Origin: Bacillota bacterium
GTDB lineage: Bacteria > Bacillota > Limnochordia > Limnochordales > ZCTH02-B6
NCBI GenBank assembly: GCA_017578085.1
Contig: PKQR01000072.1
Location: forward strand, 1-10,712
Reading direction: 5' to 3'
DNA length: 10,712 nucleotides
A program made the translations under genes and the position numbers. Positions 1 to 6,331 of the stretch are shown in pieces (the stretch's first letter is position 1; each line of letters starts with the position of its first letter). Below the pieces are notes generated by a model that was not told where the DNA came from, did not search any database, and saw only the letters and a program-made list of their open reading frames with translations.

Positions 1-810
1 CGCCACCCCATTGCCGCCTCCATCCGGGAAGCCTATGGGCAAGCGACTGACGCGGCCCGCATCGGCCGCGTGCAGGAGGTGGCCGGCCACGGCGTCATCG
101 CGGAGGTGGACGGCCGGCGGGTCCTGGTCGGCAACGACCGGCTGCTGCACCGGGAAGGCGTCCCCCACAGCGCCTGCACGGCCGACGGCACGGTGGTCCA
201 CGTGGCCGTCGACGGGACGCTGGTCGGCCGGGTTCACGTGGGCGACGAGGTCAAGCCGGACGCCGCCGCAGCCATCCGGTTCCTCAAGAAGCTGGGCGTC
301 GCCCGTACCGTTATGCTCACGGGTGATGAGGAGGCCGCGGCCCGCCGGGTCGCGGAGGCCGTGGGCATCGACGAGGTGCATGCCGGCCTCTTGCCGGAGC
401 AAAAGGTGGAGATCCTCGAGCGGCTCGCGGCCGAGGCCCACGCCGCGGGCGGGAAAGTGGTCTTCGCCGGTGACGGCATCAACGACGCCCCCGTCCTGAC
501 CCGGGCGGACATCGGCATCGCCATGGGGGCCCTGGGCTCGGACGCCGCCATCGAGGCGGCGGACGTGGTGATCATGGACGATCAGCCGTCGCGCATCGGC
601 GAGGCCATCGCCATCGCCCGCCGTACCCGGCGGATCGTCAAGCAGAACATCGTCTTCAGCCTCGCCGTCAAAGCCTTGTTTATCGCCTTGGGAGCCGTCG
701 GCGTCGCGACCATGTGGGAAGCGGTGTTCGCGGACGTGGGCGTGTCCCTGATCGCCGTCCTCAACGCGACGCGAGCCCTCCGGACGGAGCCGGAGGGCTC
801 GCAGCCTTAG
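1..810 (+). CDS. cadA: Zn2+/Cd2+/Pb2+-type P1B ATPase, C-terminal part (5' truncated by window edge)
   Basis: Frame 1 is open from the first base to TAG at 808-810, giving 269 residues. It is the C-terminal half of a heavy-metal-exporting P-type ATPase, an inner-membrane pump that couples ATP hydrolysis to metal efflux. Visible marks: the HP dipeptide of the nucleotide-binding domain at codons 2-3 (RHPIAASI), the TGD hinge motif (acg-ggt-gat at 319-327), the GDGINDAP motif of the P domain (from 469), and two C-terminal membrane helices. The seventh helix carries a Lys (670-672) and the eighth an Asp (733-735) 21 residues later. This matches the Lys/Asp pair of ZntA/CadA (P1B-2, divalent Zn/Cd/Pb) rather than the copper class. 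The phosphorylation motif DKTGT and the CPC helix lie upstream of the window. A GTG at 70 is an internal codon, not the start. The exact metal is inferred from family residues. Confidence 0.93.
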   Translation, partial: RHPIAASIREAYGQATDAARIGRVQEVAGHGVIAEVDGRRVLVGNDRLLHREGVPHSACTADGTVVHVAVDGTLVGRVHVGDEVKPDAAAAIRFLKKLGVARTVMLTGDEEAAARRVAEAVGIDEVHAGLLPEQKVEILERLAAEAHAAGGKVVFAGDGINDAPVLTRADIGIAMGALGSDAAIEAADVVIMDDQPSRIGEAIAIARRTRRIVKQNIVFSLAVKALFIALGAVGVATMWEAVFADVGVSLIAVLNATRALRTEPEGSQP

Positions 811-868
811 ATCCGCCAGTGAAGGTTACCGAGCCGCCAGCTAAGGTTACCCACCAGCCGCGGTTCGG
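811..868. repeat. Tandem 18-bp direct repeat in the convergent gap between the ATPase and nrdJ
   Basis: Two copies of an 18-bp unit ending in AAGGTTACC lie at 813-830 and 834-851 (21-bp period, 16 of 18 identical; the first has TGAAGG and the second CTAAGG after CCGCCAG). They fill most of the 58-bp gap between the convergent stop codons. A small inverted repeat, AGCCG/CGGCT (856-860/866-870), overlaps the nrdJ stop codon. No T-run follows it, so no clear intrinsic terminator is visible for either gene. Read on the minus strand the repeats resemble the multiple terminal repeats of IS21-type elements, so an insertion-sequence scar is possible. That is a guess from pattern only. Confidence 0.6.
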
Positions 869-3800
869 CTAGCAGGTGCTGTGCCCGCAGTTGCGGCAGT
901 AGCCGCAGCCTTCGGCCTTGACGTAAGAGAAGGTGCCGCAGGCCGGGCACAGATCCGCCGCGGTGGCCGCGTGCCGGCCGTTGTCCGTGGCGCTGTAGCC
1001 AGCACCGGGATTGGCGCTTCCCGCACCCGGATAGCCGTGGCCCGGATTCCCCGCCGGCTCGTGCGACGAGGCGGTCTCGTGCTCCGCCGGCGGCCCGTAG
1101 CCGTAGCGCCGGTGCAAGTAGCGCTCCAGCGCCTTGGCCAGCGCATCGGGCAGCGACAGCACCTTGTTGGGGCCAAAGCCAAAAGGCTGGGCGCCGCCGA
1201 TGCCCCGCAGCTGCTCGACCACCAGCGCCAGCTTCTTGGTGTTGGGCACGGGGCTCGGCGTCCGCAGGTAGAGGGAGATCAAGCGCCCGATGGCCTCCGA
1301 GTCTGCGGTCACGTCCATGCCGCCCTTGCCCAGCACAATGATGGTCTCAAACGGCTCGCCGTCCTTCTCGTTGATGGTGATGCGGGCGGTGCCCACCATC
1401 GTCTTCTGGCGGAACGTGTAGCCGGCCACCTCTTCGGGCACTTCGCCGATGGTCGGCGAGGCGTCCCGCATGGCCGCCAGCGTGCCGTTGCCGTTGACGG
1501 GTGGGGTAGCCGGGGTGCCCGCCGGGGCAGGTGCGGCCGCTTGGGCAGGCGCCGCCTGGGTTTCCTTGGGCGCGGGCGCGTCTTCCTTGCGGGACAACAC
1601 CTGCTCGTCCCGGGACTTGTCGCGGTAGATGGTCACGCCCTTGCAGCCCAGCTTGCGGGCCAGCGCGTAGAGCTCTTCCACCTGCTCCACGGTCCAGTCC
1701 GCCGGGCAGTTGGTGGTCTTGCTGATGCTCGAGTCGACCCAGCGCTGGATGGCCGCCTGCACCCGCACGTGCTCTTCGGGCGCGAGCTCCAGCGCCGTGA
1801 CGAAGTAGTCGGGCAAGTTCTCGAGCTTGGGCTCCACCTCCGGATGCGCCTCAAACCACTCCTGCACGATGGCCTCGTTGACTTCCTTCTTGCCGAGGCG
1901 CCCCGTGCGCCAGTAGCTCCACTGGTAATAGGGCTCGATGCCGGTGGACGTGCCCACCATGGTGCCCGTGGTCCCCGTTGGCGCCTGCGTCAGCAAGGTC
2001 GCGTTGCGGATGCCCTTGGTGCGCACCGCTTCCCGCACTTCCTCGGGCATGCCCTGCATGAAGCCAGACTGCAGGAACTTCTCCGCGTCGAACATCGGGA
2101 AGGGCCCCTTCTCCGCCGCCAGATCCGCGGAGCTCAGGTAGGCCTCCACCGCGATGGTGCGGTACACCTTGTCGATGATCTCCAGCGACTCCGGCGACCC
2201 GTAGCGCACGCCCAGCTTGATGAGCATCTCCGCCAAGCCCATGGTGCCCATGCCGATGCGGCGCTCGGCCTTCTGCACCTTCTCGTTTTCCTTGAAGAAA
2301 TAGGGCGTGATGTCGATGACGTTGTCCAGGAAACGCACGCCCAGGCGCGCGGCACGCTTGAGGTCGTCCCAGAGGATCTCGCCGTTTTCCACGAAGCGGC
2401 TCAGGTTGATGTGGCCCAGGTTGCACACGCCCCACGCGGGCAGGAACTGCTCGCCGCAGTTGTGCACGACGAGCCCGTTGGCCACGAAGGAGTGGGTCTC
2501 CGGCTGCGTCAGGTCGTACACCATCTCCTCGCCGTCGGGGACGAGCTCGGCAAAGGTGGCCACAAAGCGCTCGGGCTCGAGCACCGGCGGGCACGCTTCG
2601 ATCGCCTGGCGCAGCGCCGTATTCGACGCGTCCTCCGGGAAACCGATTTCGTCCGCGAAACGGGCCACGCTGGCACCGGAGATGACCAGCGCCGCCTGGC
2701 CGGCGGTTTCGTCGATGCGGCTGTAGATGCCGAAGTTGAGCAGGAGGCGCTGCACGTCCTGGAGCAGCTCGACGCCTCCCGTGAGCCGCACGCAGCAGTT
2801 CCCGCTCTCCACGTCGGCCTCCACGCTGCCGCTCGCGCCGAAGAGCGCCTGCAAGAACGCCTGCTGCATCTCCCGGGTGCCGACGAACACGATCTCCGGC
2901 ACCGTGATGGGGCGGTCCAGCAGGCCCACGGCCACGCCTTTCTCAGGCATGGCCTCGGCCCCACCGTTGGCGTTTGGCGCGTGGACGGCTGCAGGGGCCA
3001 GCGCGTACGTGCGGATGTCCTGCGCCACCGCGCGGCCCAAGGCCAGCCCCAGCTCCCAAGATCCTTCGCGTCCAAAGGCGCCGGGCCGGTTGACGATGTG
3101 GATCTGGTCGCCGGGCTGCAGGTCCTTGGCGGCCACCCAGCCGCGCTCGGTCATGACCCGGTGGTCGGCCGTCAGGCGCACCGTGAATCCTTCCCGGGTC
3201 TTCAGCCGGTAAACGGGCTTGATGCCGGTGATAAAGACGGACGAAGCGGGCAAGAGCGCCTCGTCGCTCAAGCGCCCGTCCACCAGCACTTTCTGCGGCT
3301 TGCGGGAGAAATACAGGTCTTCCGCCCGCTGCAGCCCGTTTTCGGTGTAAATGAGGGTGTCGCCGGTGACGCACGGGTTCGTCGCGATGAGGTCGTGGAA
3401 GTACCACGTGTTGGACATGCGGTTGGAGTAGTCCATGCGCACGATGCCCGGCTCGGCGGAGGCCCACGCGGACTCCACGATCATGCGCCACAGGTCCCGG
3501 GCCCGGACCGTCTGGTACACCTTGACGGGGTAGCCCTTTTCCTGCCACCGCCGCAGGTTGCCGTCCCACTCCCGGTCGTAAATCTCCTTGCCGACGGCTT
3601 CGTAGTCGGGGAAGACCAGCTGCCAATCCTCGTCGTTGTCCAGGGCCCGTTCAAAGTCGTCGGTCAGGCCCACGGAGATATTGGCGTTGGTCAGGACGCC
3701 GAAATCCCGCTTGGCGTTGATGAACTCGATGATGTCCGGGTGCCAGACGTTCAGGATGAGCATGAGCGCGCCCCGCCGGGAGCCGCCCTGCTCGACCAGG

Positions 3801-4483
3801 CCGGTGGCGGTGGAGAAAAGCTGCCCCCAGCTGACGGCTCCCGAGCTCTTGCCGTTGACGCCCTGGACGTAGGCCAGCCGCGGGCGCAAGGTCGACAAGT
3901 TGATGCCGACACCGCCGCCCCGGGCCATGATCTCCACCATGTTGCGCAGGGTGTCCATGATCGCCCGCCGGCTGTCGTTGCCGTAGGACGGGTCGTCGGG
4001 CCGGATGGGAATCACGTAGCAGTTGTAGGCTGTGAGGTTCTGGCCGGTGCCCAGCATGGCGTTGATGCGCCCGCCGGGGACGAAGCGCCAGTCCTGGAGC
4101 AGCCAGCGGAACTCCTTCTCGAGCTCCTTGCGCTTCTCCTTGGGCTCTACCGCGACGATGGCCCTGGCCATCCGGTCCCACATGTCCTCGGGCCGGGTTT
4201 CCAACGGCCGGTCGATGCGGGAGCGCTTTTGGGTAATCACCTCGCCTGAGCGCAGGCGGACCGTGATGTCGTCGCCGTTCACCGCCTCAACGACGCCGAC
4301 TTCCTTTTGCGGGTACTTGGGGTGCTCCTTGGTCATGACGACCACGGTGTCGCCGACGGTGATGTCGGCGCGGGAGCCCTTTTGCGCATAACGATCTAGA
4401 AAAATCAGTTCCTGGAGTTCGCTCCAACGATAGCGTCGGCCGCGATCTTGCGCCGGCACTGTCCGGCTGGGTTCCTGGACCAT
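869..4483 (-). CDS. nrdJ: Class II (adenosylcobalamin-dependent) ribonucleotide reductase with an in-frame intein
   Basis: 1204 residues as encoded, about 899 after removal of the intein (residues 371-675). The enzyme reduces ribonucleotides to deoxyribonucleotides using a cobalamin-derived thiyl radical. ATG at 4483 is preceded by AAGGAGG (4491-4497) with a 7-nt spacer. Order: an N-terminal SH3/KOW-like beta domain (about 40-92), then the ten-stranded barrel. Redox cysteines are Cys155 (YNCYVIP) and Cys687 (WGVCNLG). The active-site NPCGE is split by the intein: Asn369-Pro370 | Cys676-Gly-Glu678. The specificity loop is GVNGKSSGAVSWG (208-220) and the phosphate loop PTGTTG is at 835-840. After the barrel come an Ala/Pro-rich linker (about 967-1000), a TSCPD-like domain (about 1015-1120), a Gly-rich linker and a C-terminal zinc-ribbon/redox tail with Cys1179, 1182, 1193, 1196, 1199 and 1204. 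The gene is monocistronic and probably under NrdR control (see the sites at 4544-4590). The intact frame suggests it is functional after splicing. Confidence 0.96.
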   Translation of the reverse strand: MVQEPSRTVPAQDRGRRYRWSELQELIFLDRYAQKGSRADITVGDTVVVMTKEHPKYPQKEVGVVEAVNGDDITVRLRSGEVITQKRSRIDRPLETRPEDMWDRMARAIVAVEPKEKRKELEKEFRWLLQDWRFVPGGRINAMLGTGQNLTAYNCYVIPIRPDDPSYGNDSRRAIMDTLRNMVEIMARGGGVGINLSTLRPRLAYVQGVNGKSSGAVSWGQLFSTATGLVEQGGSRRGALMLILNVWHPDIIEFINAKRDFGVLTNANISVGLTDDFERALDNDEDWQLVFPDYEAVGKEIYDREWDGNLRRWQEKGYPVKVYQTVRARDLWRMIVESAWASAEPGIVRMDYSNRMSNTWYFHDLIATNPCVTGDTLIYTENGLQRAEDLYFSRKPQKVLVDGRLSDEALLPASSVFITGIKPVYRLKTREGFTVRLTADHRVMTERGWVAAKDLQPGDQIHIVNRPGAFGREGSWELGLALGRAVAQDIRTYALAPAAVHAPNANGGAEAMPEKGVAVGLLDRPITVPEIVFVGTREMQQAFLQALFGASGSVEADVESGNCCVRLTGGVELLQDVQRLLLNFGIYSRIDETAGQAALVISGASVARFADEIGFPEDASNTALRQAIEACPPVLEPERFVATFAELVPDGEEMVYDLTQPETHSFVANGLVVHNCGEQFLPAWGVCNLGHINLSRFVENGEILWDDLKRAARLGVRFLDNVIDITPYFFKENEKVQKAERRIGMGTMGLAEMLIKLGVRYGSPESLEIIDKVYRTIAVEAYLSSADLAAEKGPFPMFDAEKFLQSGFMQGMPEEVREAVRTKGIRNATLLTQAPTGTTGTMVGTSTGIEPYYQWSYWRTGRLGKKEVNEAIVQEWFEAHPEVEPKLENLPDYFVTALELAPEEHVRVQAAIQRWVDSSISKTTNCPADWTVEQVEELYALARKLGCKGVTIYRDKSRDEQVLSRKEDAPAPKETQAAPAQAAAPAPAGTPATPPVNGNGTLAAMRDASPTIGEVPEEVAGYTFRQKTMVGTARITINEKDGEPFETIIVLGKGGMDVTADSEAIGRLISLYLRTPSPVPNTKKLALVVEQLRGIGGAQPFGFGPNKVLSLPDALAKALERYLHRRYGYGPPAEHETASSHEPAGNPGHGYPGAGSANPGAGYSATDNGRHAATAADLCPACGTFSYVKAEGCGYCRNCGHSTC
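2459..3373 (-). mobile_element. Intein in NrdJ (305 aa) with a decayed LAGLIDADG endonuclease
   Basis: The segment runs from Cys371 (TGC at 3371-3373) to His674-Asn675 (AAC at 2459-2461) and is followed by extein Cys676. Removing it restores the uninterrupted class II motif NPCGEQ. Splicing blocks are all visible: block A starts CVTGDTLIY; block B is TADH (438-441, the TxxH motif); block F is VYDL...ETHSFVANG (655-670); block G is VVHN (672-675). Between B and F, two stretches resemble dodecapeptide LAGLIDADG helices: LGLALGRAVAQD (478-489) and FLQALFGASGSV (543-554). In both, the expected catalytic Asp is gone (Gln488 and Ser551). The homing endonuclease is therefore probably inactive while splicing looks intact. 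Base composition matches the host gene, which suggests long residence. Boundaries are precise; loss of endonuclease activity is inferred. Confidence 0.94.
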
Positions 4484-4543
4484 ACCCGAGCCTCCTTGCG
4501 TTGGGTATCGGTGGCGTCCCGGTTGGTCCCATGCGCCACCGGG

Positions 4544-4559
4544 CCACTACATGTTGTGG
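4544..4559 (-). promoter_or_regulatory. NrdR-box-like palindrome, promoter-proximal copy
   Basis: CCACTACATGTTGTGG is palindromic except for one mismatched base pair. It matches the published NrdR box acaCwAtATaTwGtgt at 12 of 16 positions, including every conserved core base (C-w-A-n-A-T-n-T-w-G). It lies at about +1 of the predicted nrdJ transcript, just downstream of the -10 at 4567-4572. NrdR is the zinc-ribbon/ATP-cone repressor of ribonucleotide reductase genes. Assignment rests on the match, the position upstream of nrdJ and the paired site 31 bp away. Confidence 0.75.
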
Positions 4560-4566
4560 CTTGCCA

Positions 4567-4572
4567 ATTGTA
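4567..4572 (-). promoter_or_regulatory. Predicted nrdJ -10 element
   Basis: On the minus strand this reads TACAAT (5 of 6 to TATAAT), placing the start of transcription near 4560 and leaving a leader of about 75 nt before the nrdJ ATG. The hexamer at the ideal -35 distance (TCGATC) is only a weak match. The -10 sits between two NrdR-like boxes, so repressor binding would cover both the spacer and the start site. Confidence 0.55.
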
Positions 4573-4574
4573 AC

Positions 4575-4590
4575 ACACAAAATGTAGGAG
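4575..4590 (-). promoter_or_regulatory. NrdR-box-like site, distal copy
   Basis: ACACAAAATGTAGGAG matches the NrdR box at 11 of 16 positions with the whole core C-w-A-n-A-T-n-T-w-G conserved; the right arm is degenerate. Its centre is exactly 31 bp from that of the 4544-4559 site, about three helical turns, which is the usual tandem arrangement of NrdR boxes. It occupies the spacer between the -35 and -10 regions of the nrdJ promoter. Confidence 0.68.
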
Positions 4591-4610
4591 ATCGAGGGGG
4601 TAAATGGCGG

Positions 4611-4650
4611 GGAAAGACGGGATGTCCGACGAACAGCCGGACATCCCGTC
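4611..4650 (-). terminator. Intrinsic terminator downstream of the DUF1540 gene
   Basis: A perfect 13-bp stem, GACGGGATGTCCG (4616-4628) with its complement (4638-4650), and a 9-nt loop. On the minus strand it is followed by only a short T stretch (TTTCC, 4611-4615), so termination may be partial. It lies about 40 nt past the DUF1540 stop and would keep that transcript from running into the nrdJ promoter at 4544-4590. Confidence 0.7.
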
Positions 4651-4690
4651 GCGCGCTCACTCAGACGGGCGTTTTCTGGTCAAACTCTTT

Positions 4691-4987
4691 CTAGCGAGGA
4701 TTTTGTTGCCCGGTATGGCTTTGTTGTGCTTGCGGCGTGTCTTTTTGTGCCTGCGCTGCATCCCGGGGTCGGAAAGTGTAGCAGCATGTCTCCGTGGAAA
4801 CCCGCGCCGGCGTCTGCCCGATCTCGCCGATTTCCTGATCGTGCTTGCCCCCGCCGTGCAAACGGGCGCCGGGCTGTCCCATGCGGGCGATGGCGGCGTC
4901 GCTGATGACCAGGATCGTTTCGGCGCTGCACCGGTTGCCTTCGTACCAGTAAGTGCAGTTGCTGACCGTACAGCGGACCTCGGGCAC
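4691..4987 (-). CDS. DUF1540 small cysteine-rich protein
   Basis: 98 residues from GTG at 4987 to TAG at 4691-4693. The start is chosen because GGAGGT stands 7 nt upstream and because DUF1540 proteins begin just before their first cysteine. The N-terminal motif is CTVSNCTYWYEGNRCSAETI: Cys6, Cys11 and Cys20 with the family's YW..GN.C.A pattern. A second cysteine site is TCCYTF at 68-73. Residues 31-65 are a Gly-rich, partly charged linker, and the tail after residue 75 is Gln-rich and probably disordered. The fold presumably binds a metal through the cysteines; function is unknown. DUF1540 is widespread in anaerobic and spore-forming Bacillota. The protein is longer than the common ~60-residue forms because of the linker and tail. 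The same frame stays open far upstream, but that part is antisense to the divergent peptidase gene and is not coding. Confidence 0.85.
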   Translation of the reverse strand: MPEVRCTVSNCTYWYEGNRCSAETILVISDAAIARMGQPGARLHGGGKHDQEIGEIGQTPARVSTETCCYTFRPRDAAQAQKDTPQAQQSHTGQQNPR

Positions 4988-5129
4988 AAGGCCCACCTCC
5001 TGTCTTAAGCGCAAAGCTGGGTTCGCCGTGCCTCGACACCGGTAGGTTGCCCGCATACCGGGCAGGGAATGCACCGCAGGCAGGGAATACGCGGTGACAA
5101 GAGCCAACGGTCGGCGGAGGGGAGACTCC
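4988..5129. other. Divergent intergenic region with two 10-bp direct repeats
   Basis: This 142-bp region separates the DUF1540 gene and the M29-like gene. GGCAGGGAAT occurs at 5061-5070 and 5079-5088 (18-bp period), and a small inverted repeat TGCCCG/CGGGCA lies at 5048-5053/5059-5064, overlapping the first copy. No convincing -35/-10 pair was found for either direction. Ribosome binding sites for both flanking genes are present at its edges. Confidence 0.45.
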
Positions 5130-6260
5130 ATGGCTGAACACGACCATCCTACGGCGCCGGACTGCCCGGCCGTCGATTTCCGTGCGATTGCGGACAAGAT
5201 CGTCGGCACGTGCCTGCGCGTTCGGCCGGGCGAAGTGGTGCAGATCGGCGGCGGCGTGCACAATTTCGCGTTTGTGGGGGCGCTGGCGGCCGCGGTGCGG
5301 CGCGCCGGGGCCTTTGCCGAGCTCAACGTCACTTCCGACGACCTGCAGCTGGAAACCTTGACGACGGTGCCGCTTGAGTACCTCCAGATGGTGCCGCGCC
5401 ACCGGCTCAAGTGGCTGGAGGACGTGGACGCGCTCATCGTCACCGATTCGGTGGCGGATCCCAGGCGCGCCTTGAGCGTGCCTGAAGAGCGGCGCCGGGC
5501 CGCCGAGGCGGCGGCGGAGGCCGTGCAGCGGCACATCTTTGAGCGGGGCTTGCGGGTGCTGTATGTGCCGTACCCGACGCCGGCCGCCCGGGCGGGGTTG
5601 CCCATCACGTTTCCCAACCTCTGGACCATGTTTTGGCGGGCTGTGGATGTGGATTACGAGGCCATGCAGCAGGAAGCGGCCGCCGTGGCGGCAGCCCTCG
5701 AAGGCGCGACGGAGGTCCGGCTCCTGTCGGACAACGGCACCGATCTGACATTGACGGTCGGCGACCGGCCAGTGCTGGTGGACGACGGCGTCATGTCCGA
5801 CGACGACGTGGAACAGGGCGACACGGCCGTCAACCTGCCGGCAGGCGAAGTCTTCGTTGCCCCGGTAGAGACGTCCGTCCACGGCCGGGTCGTGATCGAC
5901 TTTGCCTACCGCAACGGCCAGACCATGCGGGGGCTCGAGCTCACCGTCGAGCAGGGCCGGGTGACGCTCCAGGGGACTGCACAGGGCGGCTGCGCGTTCC
6001 GGGAAGTCCTCGCGATGGGCCACGGCGATGTGGACGTCATCGGGGAGCTGGGGATCGGCCTCAATCCCGGCGTGGACCGGTTTTGCGGCTATGGGCCCAC
6101 CGACGAGAAGCGGCGGGGGACCGTGCATCTAAGCCTGGGTGAAAACCGCTACTTCGGCGGCAACAACGCGGCGGACTTCCACTGGGACCTCTTCATCGAG
6201 CGGCCGACGCTGGTGGTCGACGGGCGGACCGTGATCGATGCCGGGACCCTGCGGCTGTAG
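5130..6260 (+). CDS. M29-family (AmpT/AmpS or NicX-like) metalloenzyme, probable aminopeptidase
   Basis: 376 residues. ATG at 5130 is chosen over the in-frame GTG at 5094 because GGAGG (5116-5120) stands 9 nt before it. An N-terminal alpha/beta domain (about 15-200) precedes the catalytic domain. Candidate metal ligands are Glu240 (LPAGEVF), Glu306 (GELGIGLN), His333 (GTVHLSLG), His351 and Asp353 (FHWD). The 66-residue spacing of the two Glu equals that in the M29 aminopeptidases as I recall them (Glu250/Glu316), and HxD is conserved. No signal peptide, so cytoplasmic. The M29 fold also includes 2,5-dihydroxypyridine dioxygenase (NicX), which keeps HxD and binds Fe(II). Because this protein keeps both Glu, a two-metal aminopeptidase is favoured, but the distance from His333 to the HxD is about 13 residues shorter than in AmpS, so substrate remains open. 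It is transcribed alone and ends at a strong terminator. Confidence 0.85.
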   Translation: MAEHDHPTAPDCPAVDFRAIADKIVGTCLRVRPGEVVQIGGGVHNFAFVGALAAAVRRAGAFAELNVTSDDLQLETLTTVPLEYLQMVPRHRLKWLEDVDALIVTDSVADPRRALSVPEERRRAAEAAAEAVQRHIFERGLRVLYVPYPTPAARAGLPITFPNLWTMFWRAVDVDYEAMQQEAAAVAAALEGATEVRLLSDNGTDLTLTVGDRPVLVDDGVMSDDDVEQGDTAVNLPAGEVFVAPVETSVHGRVVIDFAYRNGQTMRGLELTVEQGRVTLQGTAQGGCAFREVLAMGHGDVDVIGELGIGLNPGVDRFCGYGPTDEKRRGTVHLSLGENRYFGGNNAADFHWDLFIERPTLVVDGRTVIDAGTLRL

Positions 6261-6268
6261 GGAAAGAC

Positions 6269-6303
6269 AAAGGACCGCTGGCCAATGGCCAGCGGTCCTT
6301 TTT
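6269..6303. terminator. Strong, probably bidirectional intrinsic terminator
   Basis: A 15-bp perfect stem (6269-6283 with 6287-6301, core GGACCGCTGGCC) closes a 3-nt AAT loop and runs into five T on the plus strand (6299-6303). It ends the M29-like gene 9 nt after its stop. Read on the minus strand it follows the cupredoxin gene and has a weaker T-containing tail, so it may serve both convergent genes. Confidence 0.92.
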
Positions 6304-6310
6304 ATGTGGA

Positions 6311-6326
6311 ACCGGACCGGTCCGGT
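6311..6326. repeat. Perfect 16-bp palindrome
   Basis: ACCGGACCGGTCCGGT is self-complementary over all 16 bases. It lies between the terminator and the stop codon of the cupredoxin gene (minus strand). It may add to termination from the minus side as RNA, although a loopless palindrome folds poorly, or be a protein site. No function is assigned. Confidence 0.5.
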
Positions 6327-6331
6327 AGAGG

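Noticed and set aside
881..4249. 1122-codon open frame on the plus strand opposite nrdJ
   Set aside because: It is exactly antisense to a gene with clear motifs throughout. Long antisense frames are expected in GC-rich DNA, its product is rich in Arg, Ala, Gly and His with no recognisable domain, and no SD supports it.
4604..5008. 134-codon plus-strand frame between nrdJ and the M29-like gene
   Set aside because: It is antisense to the DUF1540 gene, begins inside the nrdJ promoter/terminator region and lacks an SD and recognisable domains.
4680..6128. 482-codon minus-strand frame across the M29-like gene
   Set aside because: It is antisense to the well-supported M29-like gene, has no domain signal, and its end overlaps the DUF1540 gene in another frame.
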